Shown: positions 45,391 through 55,297 of the stretch, piece by piece | Numbering within the stretch: position 1 is the first letter of the stretch | Layout of the letters: the number at the start of each line of letters is the position of its first letter | Origin: Isosphaeraceae bacterium EP7 | GTDB lineage: Bacteria; Planctomycetota; Planctomycetia; Isosphaerales; Isosphaeraceae | Assembly (NCBI GenBank): GCA_038400315.1 | Contig: CP151667.1 | Location: forward strand, 3,917,174-3,981,173 | Direction: 5' to 3' | Length of the DNA: 64,000 nt | Translations under genes and position numbers: made by a program | The notes under the pieces: generated by a model | Told to the model about the DNA's origin: nothing | The model's database searches: none | Seen by the model: the letters and a program-made list of their open reading frames with translations, nothing else

Positions 45391-46565
45391 TCAAGCCCCC
45401 GCTCGGATCTCTCGATGGAGCGAGGCGAGGAGTCTCAATCCTTCGCCGAAGTAGACGAATGCCGCCCTGGGATTGGACGGCTTATTGGGCCTGCTCTCGA
45501 GCCGGCCCGGCGGGAGGCCCAGCAGGTTGGTTGCCAGGGACAGATGATAGCGCATCTTCCATGTCGAGTCCCTGGGTCTCGCCAGCTTGGAGGGGGGGGA
45601 TCTTCCGCGAATTGTCGCAGGCGGGCCTCGATGATGCCGATCCCGTCGCGAATCTCCCCGGGGATATCCAGGCGATAACGCAGGGTCCAGGGCGTGGACG
45701 ATGTATTGAGCTCGTAATCTCGAAGTCGATCCGCCTTCTCCACGGCCCAGGTCACCATCAAGTAATGCGAGATCTTCGCGATATCGAACACGTAGTCGCC
45801 GTCGCCCCACTCCTTCGGGTCGATGAGCTTGACCCGGACGAGCGATCCCTCCGGCCGGAGAAGGATGTTCTCGGGGTTAGGATCGCCATGCACGAAGGTC
45901 GCAAAAGCGGGCAGAAAGCGATGGGAGATGCGGTCCCAGTCGTCACGCAGCCCCTCGGCGAGTTCCGAGAATGGGGGGACGGGTTCGTCATTGATGAGCC
46001 CGGGACGATTCAGCAATCCGAACAGCGCGGCTTGATCGGGGTCCGAAGGGCCCGACGGACCGCTTGCGAATCCCTCGAGACGCTCGAGCCGTCCGAGGTT
46101 AATGCGCCTCACGTCCGGCAGGATCGGCACCTCGGGGCGGGCGGCCGAGCTGGCATAAGCGGCGAGTAGCAGGTCCAGTGCGGCGTTCAGGAAGCGAGCG
46201 ACCGACGCCCCGTCATCCTGATGCTTCACGAGCAGTTCCGCCATGTTCCCGAAGCCGCGAAAATGCTGCATGATATAAGCGAACGGGGGCTCATCGTCCT
46301 TGATGGCATAGATCGTGGGCAGGGCGGCCCTCAGCTCCGGGGTCAGGTCCTCCCGGATCGCGGCACGACGGAGCATCTTCGCCTCGCGGACCAGCTTCGG
46401 ATCGCCCTGATACTTCACGACGAATCGGAGCGGGTGGCTCACGAATTCGACCTTGTCGGCCGTGCTCCCCGAGGCCGGCGAGTGGTGCTCGAAGCTCTCA
46501 TCGAGCGCGTCGACGAGCAGGCCCTCTCTTAATGCCTCGGTCACCATTGCTCGCAGGATCGTCAT
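45391..46565 (-). CDS. APH-like phosphotransferase, frameshifted at a C8 tract
   Basis: From the ATG at 46565 the frame encodes a protein-kinase-like fold of the aminoglycoside phosphotransferase type: a Lys in FVSHPLRFVVKYQGD, the catalytic loop H226-G-D228 in FVHGDPNPEN, and a metal-binding Asp in KLIDPKEWGDGDYVFDIAKI. Near 45592-45599 eight Gs (C8 on the coding strand) break the frame. In the next frame the protein continues sensibly (KLARPRDSTWKMRYHLSLAT, NLLGLPPGRLES, FVYFGEGLRLLASLHREI) to a stop at 45391. C9 would restore it. This may be a phase-variable tract, a mutation or a sequencing error. The start lies 29 bases from an ISAzo13-type element, so the N-terminus or promoter may have been replaced. 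It is upstream of the caspase on the same strand. Confidence 0.7.
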
Positions 46566-46680
46566 CTGCTGCGGCGTCAGGTCCGAGCCGGACTTAGGAG
46601 TCGGGCAGAAATAACCTGACGGATTTTGCTTCTTGTTGTGGTGTGAGCAGCAATGGTCCGCTTCAGGGGCAGGTTGGGCG

Positions 46681-46971
46681 TCACAACCCGACCCGGACGA
46701 ACGGATACCAGAGGCCCCGTACCACAATCGGCCCCATATTGGTGCGGACGTGGTTTTCCTCCAGGTCGGTGTACTTCACGCCCTGGATGACCTTGAGCGA
46801 GCCGTGGTCCGATGGCAGATAGTCGGCATAGCCGAATAACCGGATGATGCCAAAGGCGTCGTCGAGGTCGTATGCGGTGACGCCGAAACCGAGTGGCCCG
46901 TTGCGACCGGGTGGGACAATCCAGAACGCGGTCAGAAGTTCCGTAACCACGGGAATTGTCCCGCCGCCCAT
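46681..46971 (-). CDS. Small hypothetical protein inside the ISAzo13-type element
   Basis: A 96-residue protein that looks real: LLTAFWIVPPGRNGPLGFGV, TAYDLDDAFGIIRLFGYADY, LEENHVRTNMGPIVVRGLWY. I recall similar short proteins, ending MGPIVVRG.WYP, as widespread hypotheticals. It is soluble and has no known motif. Being located between the transposase and the left end of the element, it would be a passenger gene. The start is uncertain; a GTG eight codons downstream is also possible. Confidence 0.6.
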   Translation of the reverse strand: MGGGTIPVVTELLTAFWIVPPGRNGPLGFGVTAYDLDDAFGIIRLFGYADYLPSDHGSLKVIQGVKYTDLEENHVRTNMGPIVVRGLWYPFVRVGL

Positions 46972-47111
46972 AGACCAACCTCAGCGAACCGGCCCGCCGA
47001 GCGAGTTGATAATATCAGGAATCTCAGCGATGAACTGCCCCACCATCATGCGTATGCCCTGCCTGCCACTGGCCGGTCCCGAGGCCCTTGCATTGGCCCG
47101 CCGTTCCCTTG

Positions 47112-48347
47112 CTACTTACGACCCTTCTCCGGTGAGATCGTGTAGTTCCACTCCCCGTGGAAGTCGTCCTTCTTGATCCTCACCGCTGCGAGTTGCTCGT
47201 CACTCACCTTGATCCCGACCCCGTACGGGCTGTTGTCCAACTCCGCTTGGATCTTCAGCCCTGCCTCGTTCCGGGTGTTGCCGATCAGGTTGACGATCAC
47301 GCCCAGGCTTCGCAGCGGCCTGCCTCGCCAGTTCTGGGTGATGTGGCAGAACATCCGGTGCTCGATCTTGTTCCACTTGCTCGTCCCCGGCGGGAAGTGG
47401 CACACCTTGATCCTCAGGCCGATCGCATCGGCCAACTCCTGGGCGGCGACCTTCCACAGGCGGAGGCGGTTGCCGTTGCTCCCGCCCCCGTCGGCGGTGA
47501 CCAGCAGTTCCTTGGCTTTCGGGTAGACCTTCGAGCCCATGTTGGCCCACCACCGCCGCAATGACTCGGTGGCGAAGTAGGCGGTGTCGTGGTCGATCCC
47601 GACGCTGACCCAGCCCTCGTTGGCCGTCATGTCGTAGACGCCGTAGGGGATCGCCTTGCCCAACTCCTTGTCCATGAAGTCGTGCGTCCCGACCTCTTCG
47701 GGGCGGCCCTCGGGCTGATACTCCCTGCCCCCGTTCTTGAAATCCCCGACCAATTCCTTCTTCTTCGTGTCCACCGAGACGACGGGCTGGCCCCGTCTCT
47801 GGAACCGGCATACTTGGGCGTTGATGTACTCGAACTGGGCGTTCCGATCGGGGTGCGATGCTCCTTCACGGGTCTTCCGGTTGGACTGCAAGCTGTAGTT
47901 GAGTCGCCGTAGCAGAACGGCCACGGTCCGATAGCCGACACTGTGACCTTGCCCTTTCAACTCTTCGGCGAGTCTGCGGGTGCTCTTGCAGGTCCATCGC
48001 AACGGGGATTGGGGATCACCCCGGGTGACGGGATCGACAAGGGATTCCAAATCCCCCAAGAGCGAGGCGTCGTGTTGAGTGGCCGTCTTTCGACCTCCAC
48101 CCCCACGACGGACACGGCCATGTGGGATCTCCAGGGGATCGGGTGAGACGCCCGCTTCGAGTTCACGAATCCCCAGGTCGATCGTGTTGTGCGAGAGTCC
48201 GGTAGCCGAGACGACGGCGGATACGCCGCCCCATCCGATCTCGATAGCTTCGGCGGCAGCCCAGTTCCGCCGCATCCTCTCATTCATGAGAGGAAGGAGC
48301 AGGTCGAACTTGCGTCGGAGGTGTTCGACTACAATGGGGTCCGGCAT
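47112..48347 (-). CDS. ISAzo13-family transposase
   Basis: A 411-residue DDE transposase. Typical blocks are WGGVSAVVSATGLSHNTIDL (N-terminal HTH), ASHPDRNAQFEYIN, VVSVDTKKKELVGDFKNGGR with the first Asp, VTADGGGSNGNRLRLW with the second, and HFPPGTSKWNKIEHRMFCHI with the Glu. Full length and no internal stop. It faces the same direction as the kinase/caspase/GTPase genes, so transcripts from it could run into them. Confidence 0.94.
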   Translation of the reverse strand: MPDPIVVEHLRRKFDLLLPLMNERMRRNWAAAEAIEIGWGGVSAVVSATGLSHNTIDLGIRELEAGVSPDPLEIPHGRVRRGGGGRKTATQHDASLLGDLESLVDPVTRGDPQSPLRWTCKSTRRLAEELKGQGHSVGYRTVAVLLRRLNYSLQSNRKTREGASHPDRNAQFEYINAQVCRFQRRGQPVVSVDTKKKELVGDFKNGGREYQPEGRPEEVGTHDFMDKELGKAIPYGVYDMTANEGWVSVGIDHDTAYFATESLRRWWANMGSKVYPKAKELLVTADGGGSNGNRLRLWKVAAQELADAIGLRIKVCHFPPGTSKWNKIEHRMFCHITQNWRGRPLRSLGVIVNLIGNTRNEAGLKIQAELDNSPYGVGIKVSDEQLAAVRIKKDDFHGEWNYTISPEKGRK

Positions 48348-48499
48348 ACCGTCAGCAAAACGCTCGGGGCCAAATCTGTCAAGTTATTACTGCCCGATTC
48401 CTAACGAAGGACGTCGAGCTGCTCGGCACCAAGTGCCGGCACTTGGTGGGCGGCCGCCCTTTTGCGTCGAGGAGGCGGGCCACCTGAACCGCTCCGCCT

Positions 48500-49391
48500 C
48501 CCCCTCGACCGGCAAAGCGATACGGCCTCCAGAAGGTCTGCCGGGTCTTCGGCCTGGCCTGGTCCACCGCCTACTACCTCAAGGCCCGTGAGGCCGTGCC
48601 GCCGGAGCAGAGGCCCGTGCCCGGGAAGAGGGGCTCGGCCGGGGCCGCCACCGACGCCGCCATGGTCGTCCACATCCGCAGGGTCCTGGCCGACTCGCCC
48701 TTCCTCGGCGAGGGCTACCGCAAGGTCTGGGCTCGCCTCCGCCAGCAGGGCATCCGCACCGCCCCCGAGCGGGTCCGAAGGTTGATGCGGGAGCACCAAC
48801 CTCCAGGCTCCCCGCCGGGGGGCAACGCCCACGGCCCGAAGGCCCACGACGGCACGATCACCACCGAGACGCCGGATGAGATGTGGGGCACCGTCATGAC
48901 GACCACCGTCACCACCGGCGAGGGACTGGCCCACGTCTTCGAGGCCGTCGATCACTGCACCTGCGAGTGCGTCGGGCTCCACGCCGCCAAGGGTAGCAAT
49001 CGCTTCGAGGCCCTGAAGCCGCTGAGGCAGGGGTGCGTGAGCACTTCGGCCACTTCGAGGCGAAGGCCGCCGAGGGGCTGGCCATCCGGCATGACCACGG
49101 CAGCAACTACCTCAGCGACGACTTCCAGCGGGAGTTGCGGTCCCGGGCATTACCAGCTCGCCGAGTTTCCTGCGGGAGCCGGAGGGGAACGGCTGTGCCG
49201 AGCGGTTCATCCGGACGCTCAAAGAGCAACTGCTCTGGGTGCGGGCCTTCGCCACGGTGTCGGAACTGGTCGAGGCGTTGCGTGAGTTCAAGCGGACCTA
49301 CAACGACCTATGGCTGATCGGTCGTCACGGTCATCGGACGCCCAGCCAGGTCAGGCGAGACATGGTAAATGGCAAGTCGGCAGCGGCGTGA
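48500..49391 (+). pseudogene. IS3-family transposase OrfB remnant
   Basis: The pieces read YGLQKVCRVFGLAWSTAYYL, then LGEGYRKVWARLRQQGIRTA and EAVDHCTCECVGLHAAKGSN in one frame; HFEAKAAEGLAIRHDHGSNY in a second; and GNGCAERFIRTLKEQLLWVR with the tail HRTPSQVRRDMVNG in a third. These are the DDE core and the C-terminus of IS3-type OrfB. At least two indels (near 49030 and 49150) break it, and OrfA is missing, so it is dead. Confidence 0.82.
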
Positions 49392-49586
49392 GTAGCATCA
49401 AGTCCCCGTCCAGAGAATCCCAAGGGCGATACATTCCTCCGACCGAAGGACGTGCCAGATTTTGCTTGAACGGCGAGGCTGGGTCAATTCCAATGCGTGT
49501 TAATCCGAGCGGGGTAATTCCAGATCGATCTCAATCTCCTACGTCACCTCTCCTTCGCCCGATCGAACTCCTGAGAAAGCAACTCC

Positions 49587-52500
49587 ATGAGTCGGAAAAT
49601 CTTCGCGCTGCTGGTAGGCATCGATAAATACACGAGTCCGATCCCCAAGCTTGACGGTTGCGTCAACGATATCGAAGCTTTCGGGGCCTACCTCTCGGGG
49701 CGGACCGATCAAAATGAGGACGTCTCGTTAGATCTGCGTCAACTTAATAATGATAAGGCCACGCGAGCTGCCGTGATCGACGGATTCCGCGACCACTTGG
49801 GAAAGGCAAAGAAAGGCGATATCGCACTCTTCTACTACAGCGGCCACGGCTCGCGCGAGCAGGCTCCCGAAGAGTTCTGGAAGATAGAGCCGGATCACAT
49901 GGACGAGACCATCGTCCTCTTCGACTCCCGCGATCCCGATAAGTACGACCTAGCCGACAAGGAGCTGGCTCGGTTGATCGAGGAGGTCGCCGATAACGGC
50001 CCGCACGTCGCCGTGATCCTCGATTGCTGCCACTCCGGATCGGGCACCCGAGACCTCGGCACGGTCGCCCGCCTCGCCCCGACCGACCGTCGCCCGAGGC
50101 CCATCTCGACGTTCCTCGCGGGCGCGGGCGAGTCGAAGACCATCAAAGGGGGCGACTCGGGCTGGGGGGTGTCGGGCGGGCGGCATGTCCTCCTCGCGGC
50201 CTGCAGATCCGACGAACTGGCAAAGGAATGTTCCGGCAACGGCAAGCATCGAGGGGCGTTCTCGTTCTCCCTCTGCGAGGCTCTCAAGAGCGCGGCAGGG
50301 ACACCGACCTATCGCGACCTATTCTCCCGAGCCAAGTCGCTGGTCTCGGGCCAGGTAAAGGACCAGTCGCCCCAGTTGGAAGCCACCCGCGCCGACGACC
50401 TCGACGCCGTCTTTCTGGACGGGGCATTTCGGCCCTCGCCGGCTACTTTCACCGCGAAGTTCGCCAAGGGCCGCTGGGTAATCAACGGCGGCGAGGCGAA
50501 CGGCATCCCGCCTCTCGCCGGGGGTGAGACGACTCAGCTAGCGTTCTTCCACTTCGACGCCCCCGAGGCCGACCTCCTTGCCATGGACAAGGCCGTCGCG
50601 ACGGCCAGGGTTGACGCCGTCCTCCCGGCTTCCTGTCTGCTCACGATAGAAGACGGGAAAAGCCTCGCCGCCTCGGAGACATTCAAGGCCATTATCATCA
50701 GCCTGCCGACGCCCCGGACCGGCGTCGTCCTCATAGGCGACACGGCAGGGGTCACACTCATCCGCGATGCAATCTCCAAATCATCGGTTGCCAAGAAACC
50801 CTCCCCGTTCATCCGCGAGGCGTCGGACGGAGAGGCTCCCGAGTTCCGGCTGACGGCCAGCGACGGCCGGTTCGTCATCACGCGGCCGGAGGACGAAAGA
50901 CCCCTCGTAGCCGAGATCGAGGGGATCGATGAGTCAGGCGTCGAACTCGCGGTCAGACGGCTCGAACACATGGCGAGGTGGACGCAAACCTTGCGGCTTG
51001 CCAATTCTGCCAGCTCGATCGGGCCGGATGACGTCAAGCTCAGCTTCATAATTGACGGCGATGAGTGGAAGGGCTCAGACATCCGGATCGAATACCGGCC
51101 CGACGCTGGCGGCACGCCGGTCGCGCCAACGTTCCAAGTCAGCATGACCAATCTGACGAAAAAAACCTTGTACTGCGGTCTGCTCGACCTCACCCAACGC
51201 TACAGGATCTCGGCCGAGATGCTCCCCGCGGGCTCAGTCAAGCTAGAAGCGGGCCAGACCGTGTGGGCTAATGATGGCCAGCCGATCACCGCCAGCGTCC
51301 CCGACGAGGTCTACGAGAACGGGGTCATCGAGTACAAGGATTGGCTCAAACTGATCGTCTGCACCCAGGATTTCGACCCTCGCCTCCTCGAACTCCCGAC
51401 TCTCGACACGCCCCGGTTCCGAGATGAACAAACCAGAGCCCTGTCCCGCAACGGGAGCTTGAACCAGCTGATGGAGAAGATCGCCACGCGTGAACTGCTC
51501 CCCGCCCCCGCTGCGCAGATCGACGACTGGCAGGCGACGAGCGTCGGGTTCACCACCGTCCGCCCCCTGGCGTCCACGCCCTTGCCTGGGACCGGCAAGG
51601 CTGCCAGCCTTGCCGGAGGCGTGACCCTCGATGGCCACTCCGGCCTCAAGGCCAACGCGAAGCTGACGACGACGAGCCTGTCGACTCGCGACCTGGGCAG
51701 CCTCACTCTGCCCCGGATCCTACTCGACGACCCGGCCGTCGTCCGACCCTGGACCTTCACAGCTAGTCGGGGAACCGACCCTGGCCTAGGCGTCTTGGAA
51801 CTGACCGAGGTGGAAAACCCCGAGGTCATAACCCCGGAGAACCCACTTCGGGTCAATGTTCCCCTAGCGATCGGGGCGGAAGAGCACGTGCTCCCCATCG
51901 CCTTTGACGGCGAATTCTTCCTCCCGCTGGGCGGGGTCGAGCGGCGGGACGCGGGCTCAACAGTGATTTCCATCGATCGCCTGCCACCGCCGCTGGCCGA
52001 CGGCCGATCGCTCGGCGGCGCGATCAAGATCTTTTTTCAGAAGATCGTGGGCGAGACGGTCGGGATCGAAACCCCGTACCCAGTCTTCGGCGTCGCCAAC
52101 GTGGACCCCGATGCCGCCGTCGAAGCGATCCGCGATCCCGATGAGGTCCGCGCCCGGGTCCAGAGGGCCAGCCGGATCGTACTCTTCGTCCACGGGATCA
52201 TCGGCGAGACGTCGACGATGGTCCCCAGCGTTCGACTTGCTAAGCTGCCTGGCCAGACCCCGGTGGCCAGCCTTTACGACGTGGTCCTCACCTACGACTA
52301 CGAGAACCTCAACACCACCATCGCAGACAACGGCCGCCTGCTCAAGCAGCGGCTGGAGGCGTGCGGTATCACGCCGGGGAACGGCCGGGTGATCGACATC
52401 GTGGCTCACTCGATGGGCGGCCTGGTCTCTCGCTGGTTCATAGAGAAGGAAGGGGGCAATCAGGTCGTCCGGAGGCTCATCATGCTGGGCACTCCTAACG

Positions 52501-53030
52501 ACGGCTCCCCCTGGCCGCAGGTGACGAACTGGGCGACCATGGCCATCGCGCTAGGGCTTAACCACCTAACGGTGATCCCGTGGCCGTCCGCAGTGCTAGG
52601 CGCCCTACAGAAGTCGGCGGAGAGCCCGACAAATGCCCTGAACGAGATGATTCGCGGATCGAAGGTCCTCGCGGACCTCTCGGCCGCCGACGACCCAGGC
52701 ATCCCTTACGTGATGCTCGCCGGCAACACGTCGCTGATCCCCGAGGCGACTCAGGAGCCTGCCTCTGGACTGGGGAGTCGGCTGTCTCGCCTCTTCTCGC
52801 GGCTCACCTCGCCTGCATTCCTCCACGACGTGGCCAACCCCTTCTTCCTCAACATGGAGAACGACGTCGCGGTGTCGGTCACGAGCATGCGGAACATCTT
52901 AAATGCCCGCAAGCCGGTTTACGACGTACGCCCGGTCGCATGCGATCACCTGAGCTACTTCAAAGACCCCGCCGGCCTCAAGGCACTGGCAACCGTCCTG
53001 GCCGAGGGCTTCGGGCCCGACGCCCCATAA
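49587..53030 (+). CDS. Caspase-lipase fusion protein
   Basis: 1147 residues. Residues 1-285 are a peptidase C14 domain with an intact dyad, H87 (FYYSGHGSREQ) and C148 (VILDCCHSGSG), and strand 1 KIFALLVGIDKYTSPIPKLD. Residues about 285-860 are beta-rich (FTAKFAKGRWVINGG, LAVRRLEHMARWTQTLRLAN, FQVSMTNLTKKTLYCGLLDL, VLPIAFDGEFFLPLGG). Residues about 860-1147 are an alpha/beta hydrolase with oxyanion strand RIVLFVHGIIGE and nucleophile S942 in DIVAHSMGGLVSRW. This tail is of the PGAP1/DUF676 lipase type. There is no signal peptide, so it acts in the cytoplasm. It is paralogous over its whole length to the end of the giant protein at 55.3 kb onward. A membrane-damaging effector released or triggered by proteolysis is the inferred role. 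Confidence 0.88.
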   Translation: MSRKIFALLVGIDKYTSPIPKLDGCVNDIEAFGAYLSGRTDQNEDVSLDLRQLNNDKATRAAVIDGFRDHLGKAKKGDIALFYYSGHGSREQAPEEFWKIEPDHMDETIVLFDSRDPDKYDLADKELARLIEEVADNGPHVAVILDCCHSGSGTRDLGTVARLAPTDRRPRPISTFLAGAGESKTIKGGDSGWGVSGGRHVLLAACRSDELAKECSGNGKHRGAFSFSLCEALKSAAGTPTYRDLFSRAKSLVSGQVKDQSPQLEATRADDLDAVFLDGAFRPSPATFTAKFAKGRWVINGGEANGIPPLAGGETTQLAFFHFDAPEADLLAMDKAVATARVDAVLPASCLLTIEDGKSLAASETFKAIIISLPTPRTGVVLIGDTAGVTLIRDAISKSSVAKKPSPFIREASDGEAPEFRLTASDGRFVITRPEDERPLVAEIEGIDESGVELAVRRLEHMARWTQTLRLANSASSIGPDDVKLSFIIDGDEWKGSDIRIEYRPDAGGTPVAPTFQVSMTNLTKKTLYCGLLDLTQRYRISAEMLPAGSVKLEAGQTVWANDGQPITASVPDEVYENGVIEYKDWLKLIVCTQDFDPRLLELPTLDTPRFRDEQTRALSRNGSLNQLMEKIATRELLPAPAAQIDDWQATSVGFTTVRPLASTPLPGTGKAASLAGGVTLDGHSGLKANAKLTTTSLSTRDLGSLTLPRILLDDPAVVRPWTFTASRGTDPGLGVLELTEVENPEVITPENPLRVNVPLAIGAEEHVLPIAFDGEFFLPLGGVERRDAGSTVISIDRLPPPLADGRSLGGAIKIFFQKIVGETVGIETPYPVFGVANVDPDAAVEAIRDPDEVRARVQRASRIVLFVHGIIGETSTMVPSVRLAKLPGQTPVASLYDVVLTYDYENLNTTIADNGRLLKQRLEACGITPGNGRVIDIVAHSMGGLVSRWFIEKEGGNQVVRRLIMLGTPNDGSPWPQVTNWATMAIALGLNHLTVIPWPSAVLGALQKSAESPTNALNEMIRGSKVLADLSAADDPGIPYVMLAGNTSLIPEATQEPASGLGSRLSRLFSRLTSPAFLHDVANPFFLNMENDVAVSVTSMRNILNARKPVYDVRPVACDHLSYFKDPAGLKALATVLAEGFGPDAP

Positions 53031-53058
53031 TTTTCCAGTGACGGTCGGACTTCCACGG

Positions 53059-53093
53059 TCATCAGCCCGATCTTTCCCCGATCGGGCTGATGA
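53059..53093 (+). terminator. Hairpin between caspase-lipase and CHAT genes
   Basis: TCATCAGCCCGATC (53059-53072) and GATCGGGCTGATGA (53080-53093) pair perfectly around a 7-base loop. There is no T-tract. It may reduce read-through into the CHAT gene. Confidence 0.6.
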
Positions 53094-53143
53094 TCCCTCG
53101 CCCCCAACAGGCGGCACACCTCCGAGATCATTCGAACGTATTC

Positions 53144-55297
53144 ATGAAGACAATCACATTCTGGATCGGACCGAAAGCGGGCGATCCCGCGGCCTACCCT
53201 CTGGAGATGCGTTATGATAATGGCCTGGTGAAGAAAGCCACCCTCGTTGCCTCCGAAGTCACCAACGAAGGCGTCCTGAAATCCCCCGGATCCTGGAGAG
53301 GCCGCGAGCTGGGAGGCGAGGACTCCCCGGACCCGGGTGCAACCCATCAGAATAAAGAATTCGCCCGATGGCTCTACGACCTCATCTTCCGGGGAGATAT
53401 TGCGGCGGAATGGAACCGGATGTACGGCGATGGGGAGCTCGAGCGGTGCCGGTTCATCCTCGAAATCGAGCCCGATGAATTGCGGGGGCTTCGCCTGGAA
53501 CAGATGGGACGTACGCCGATCTTCCCGGCCCGCCTCACGAACTGTTCGCTGGTCCGAGGCAAACGCTTTAGTGAGGGAACGACCCCGTTTCGCGACGGAA
53601 CCATCCGGATCCTCGTGATTGTCGGCTCGAAAGAACGCGATGAGAGCGTGCTCGCCGAGCAGGAACTGGAGGCGCTCCAGAAAGTCATCGCGGAGGCGAT
53701 CGATGGGCCGGATCTGAGGATCATCCAGCAAGGCAGTCGCGAGGAAATCGCGGCCCAATATCTCCGGTTCAAGCCCCAGATCCTTCATTTCATCGGCCAC
53801 GGTCAGCTCGACGAGGAGGGGCAACCATACCTGGTCCTCTACGACAAGACATTGAAGATCAATCATCGTTGGTCGCTCGTAGACATCGACGGCGACCTCG
53901 GAAAGCATTCCCCCGCCTTCGTCTTCCTCAATGCCTGCCACACGGTCGATGCGGCGGGGAAGGTGCTCGACGCCGCCGGGAAATCGGATAATCGGAGGGC
54001 GATTGGGTCGATCTCGGATTGGTTCCTCACCCGGTTTCGCGCCAGGGCTGTCCTCGGGATGCACGCTGCGGTCCGGGGTGATGCGGCCGGCCAGCTTGCC
54101 GGTGCCCTGTACCGGGCGATCCTCGATGGCGAACCGATGGACGTCGCCCTGACGACGGCACGCAACAAGATCGACCAGCTCAAGGGGAACGATCCGAATC
54201 GGGGCTGGGACTGGGCAATCCCCTATCTACGCGTGGCCGTGCTGCCGGATCAGGTGCTCCGCAATGCCGCTAGCGTCCAGCTCTGCGTGCAACAGGCGGA
54301 CATGGTCGCTGCCTTCAAGGATAATTTCCTGTCCATCGACCGCGTCGACGAGCGTGGATGGTTCCTGGAAGCGATCCAGTTCGAGCCGAATAGTTCCAAG
54401 CTAGTCATGGTCCGGGGAGAGAAGCTAGTCGGCAAGACGGACATGATCCGCTGTTGCCTGATGTCGGCCGCGAGGCGAAGCCGGCTGATCAAGCACGTCG
54501 AGCTCGACCCGAAGCGGGGCGAATCTTTCCTCAGTATCCTCAGACTCCTCTGCGAGGGAGAGGATGACACGCTTGTATCAAAGCCGCTCCCGGGGCGTGC
54601 GATGGCGAAGTTCTATCAAGTCCTGAACTGCGTTCTCGACGGCAATAATCCGCGAGACGCGCAGCGGCTCGCCGGATATCCCACGACGGCCGAATGGATG
54701 CGCGATGGTGTGCTCCGGCAACTCCCGAGGAATGGAGGCGACCAAGAGCAGGTAGAACTCCTCTTCTCGGCATTCCGCGAGTCGCTACTCGAAGTCCCCC
54801 ACGCCGCCCGGGAGGACCTCGCCGCCAAGCTCCGGGAGCAAGGCGATGAGGAGGCTGCCGGGCGTGTCGACGACGATACTCGCCCTTTCCTCCTCGTCCT
54901 CGACCCGGTCTCCCTGTCCGGGATCAACTCCGACACCTACTCGAAGTTCCTGGTCCCCTATCTCTTCAAGCCATTCGCGCTCGGCAAGCTGCCGGGCCTC
55001 GTCTTCGCCATGGCTCTCCAGGGGGAAGACTACAAGACCCTGACCGAACGGATGAACTTGAAGCCGAATCCGATCGACGTCCAGCAGATCGAGGCCGAGA
55101 AGTTGGTGCCGCTGGCTACGGATTACCTCCGAAGGCTCTGCTCACTTCCTGAAAATCTGGCTAAGGAGGTCGACCACGAGGGCTGGAAGGTGATGACAGA
55201 GGGTTTCGCGGCTTCTCTGAAGAAGAAGTCGGCGAGATGGAGCCCTTGGATGCTTAAGTCACTGGCCGGCCCTTATATCGGAGAATCGTTGAAGTGA
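53144..55297 (+). CDS. CHAT-domain peptidase fused to an ATPase-like region
   Basis: 717 residues. Residues about 85-385 form a CHAT domain: RCRFILEIEPDELRGLRLEQ at the start, catalytic H219 (LHFIGHGQLDEEG), C265 (FVFLNACHTVDAAG), and RARAVLGMHAAVRGDAAGQL after them. Residues about 400-717 look like an AAA/STAND-type NTPase with a degenerate P-loop (R-G-E-K-L-V-G-K431-T432) and a Walker B-like LLVLDPVSL near residue 586. The start at 53144 is the first ATG that begins the fold. The stop overlaps the GTG of the giant gene (GTGA), so the two are translationally coupled and probably form one complex. CHAT proteases are caspase relatives that cleave and activate partner proteins, so the caspase-lipase is a natural target by context. 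Confidence 0.85.
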   Translation: MKTITFWIGPKAGDPAAYPLEMRYDNGLVKKATLVASEVTNEGVLKSPGSWRGRELGGEDSPDPGATHQNKEFARWLYDLIFRGDIAAEWNRMYGDGELERCRFILEIEPDELRGLRLEQMGRTPIFPARLTNCSLVRGKRFSEGTTPFRDGTIRILVIVGSKERDESVLAEQELEALQKVIAEAIDGPDLRIIQQGSREEIAAQYLRFKPQILHFIGHGQLDEEGQPYLVLYDKTLKINHRWSLVDIDGDLGKHSPAFVFLNACHTVDAAGKVLDAAGKSDNRRAIGSISDWFLTRFRARAVLGMHAAVRGDAAGQLAGALYRAILDGEPMDVALTTARNKIDQLKGNDPNRGWDWAIPYLRVAVLPDQVLRNAASVQLCVQQADMVAAFKDNFLSIDRVDERGWFLEAIQFEPNSSKLVMVRGEKLVGKTDMIRCCLMSAARRSRLIKHVELDPKRGESFLSILRLLCEGEDDTLVSKPLPGRAMAKFYQVLNCVLDGNNPRDAQRLAGYPTTAEWMRDGVLRQLPRNGGDQEQVELLFSAFRESLLEVPHAAREDLAAKLREQGDEEAAGRVDDDTRPFLLVLDPVSLSGINSDTYSKFLVPYLFKPFALGKLPGLVFAMALQGEDYKTLTERMNLKPNPIDVQQIEAEKLVPLATDYLRRLCSLPENLAKEVDHEGWKVMTEGFAASLKKKSARWSPWMLKSLAGPYIGESLK

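Larger units (their letters stand above)
46594..48404 (-). mobile_element. ISAzo13-type insertion sequence with long inverted repeats
   Basis: About 1.8 kb. The ends TTAGGAGTCGGGCAGAAATA (from 46594) and TTAGGAATCGGGCAGTAATA (from 48404, minus strand) begin inverted repeats of about 34 bases with about five mismatches. Inside are an apparently intact transposase and one extra small ORF. I could not identify a clear target duplication. Confidence 0.75.
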
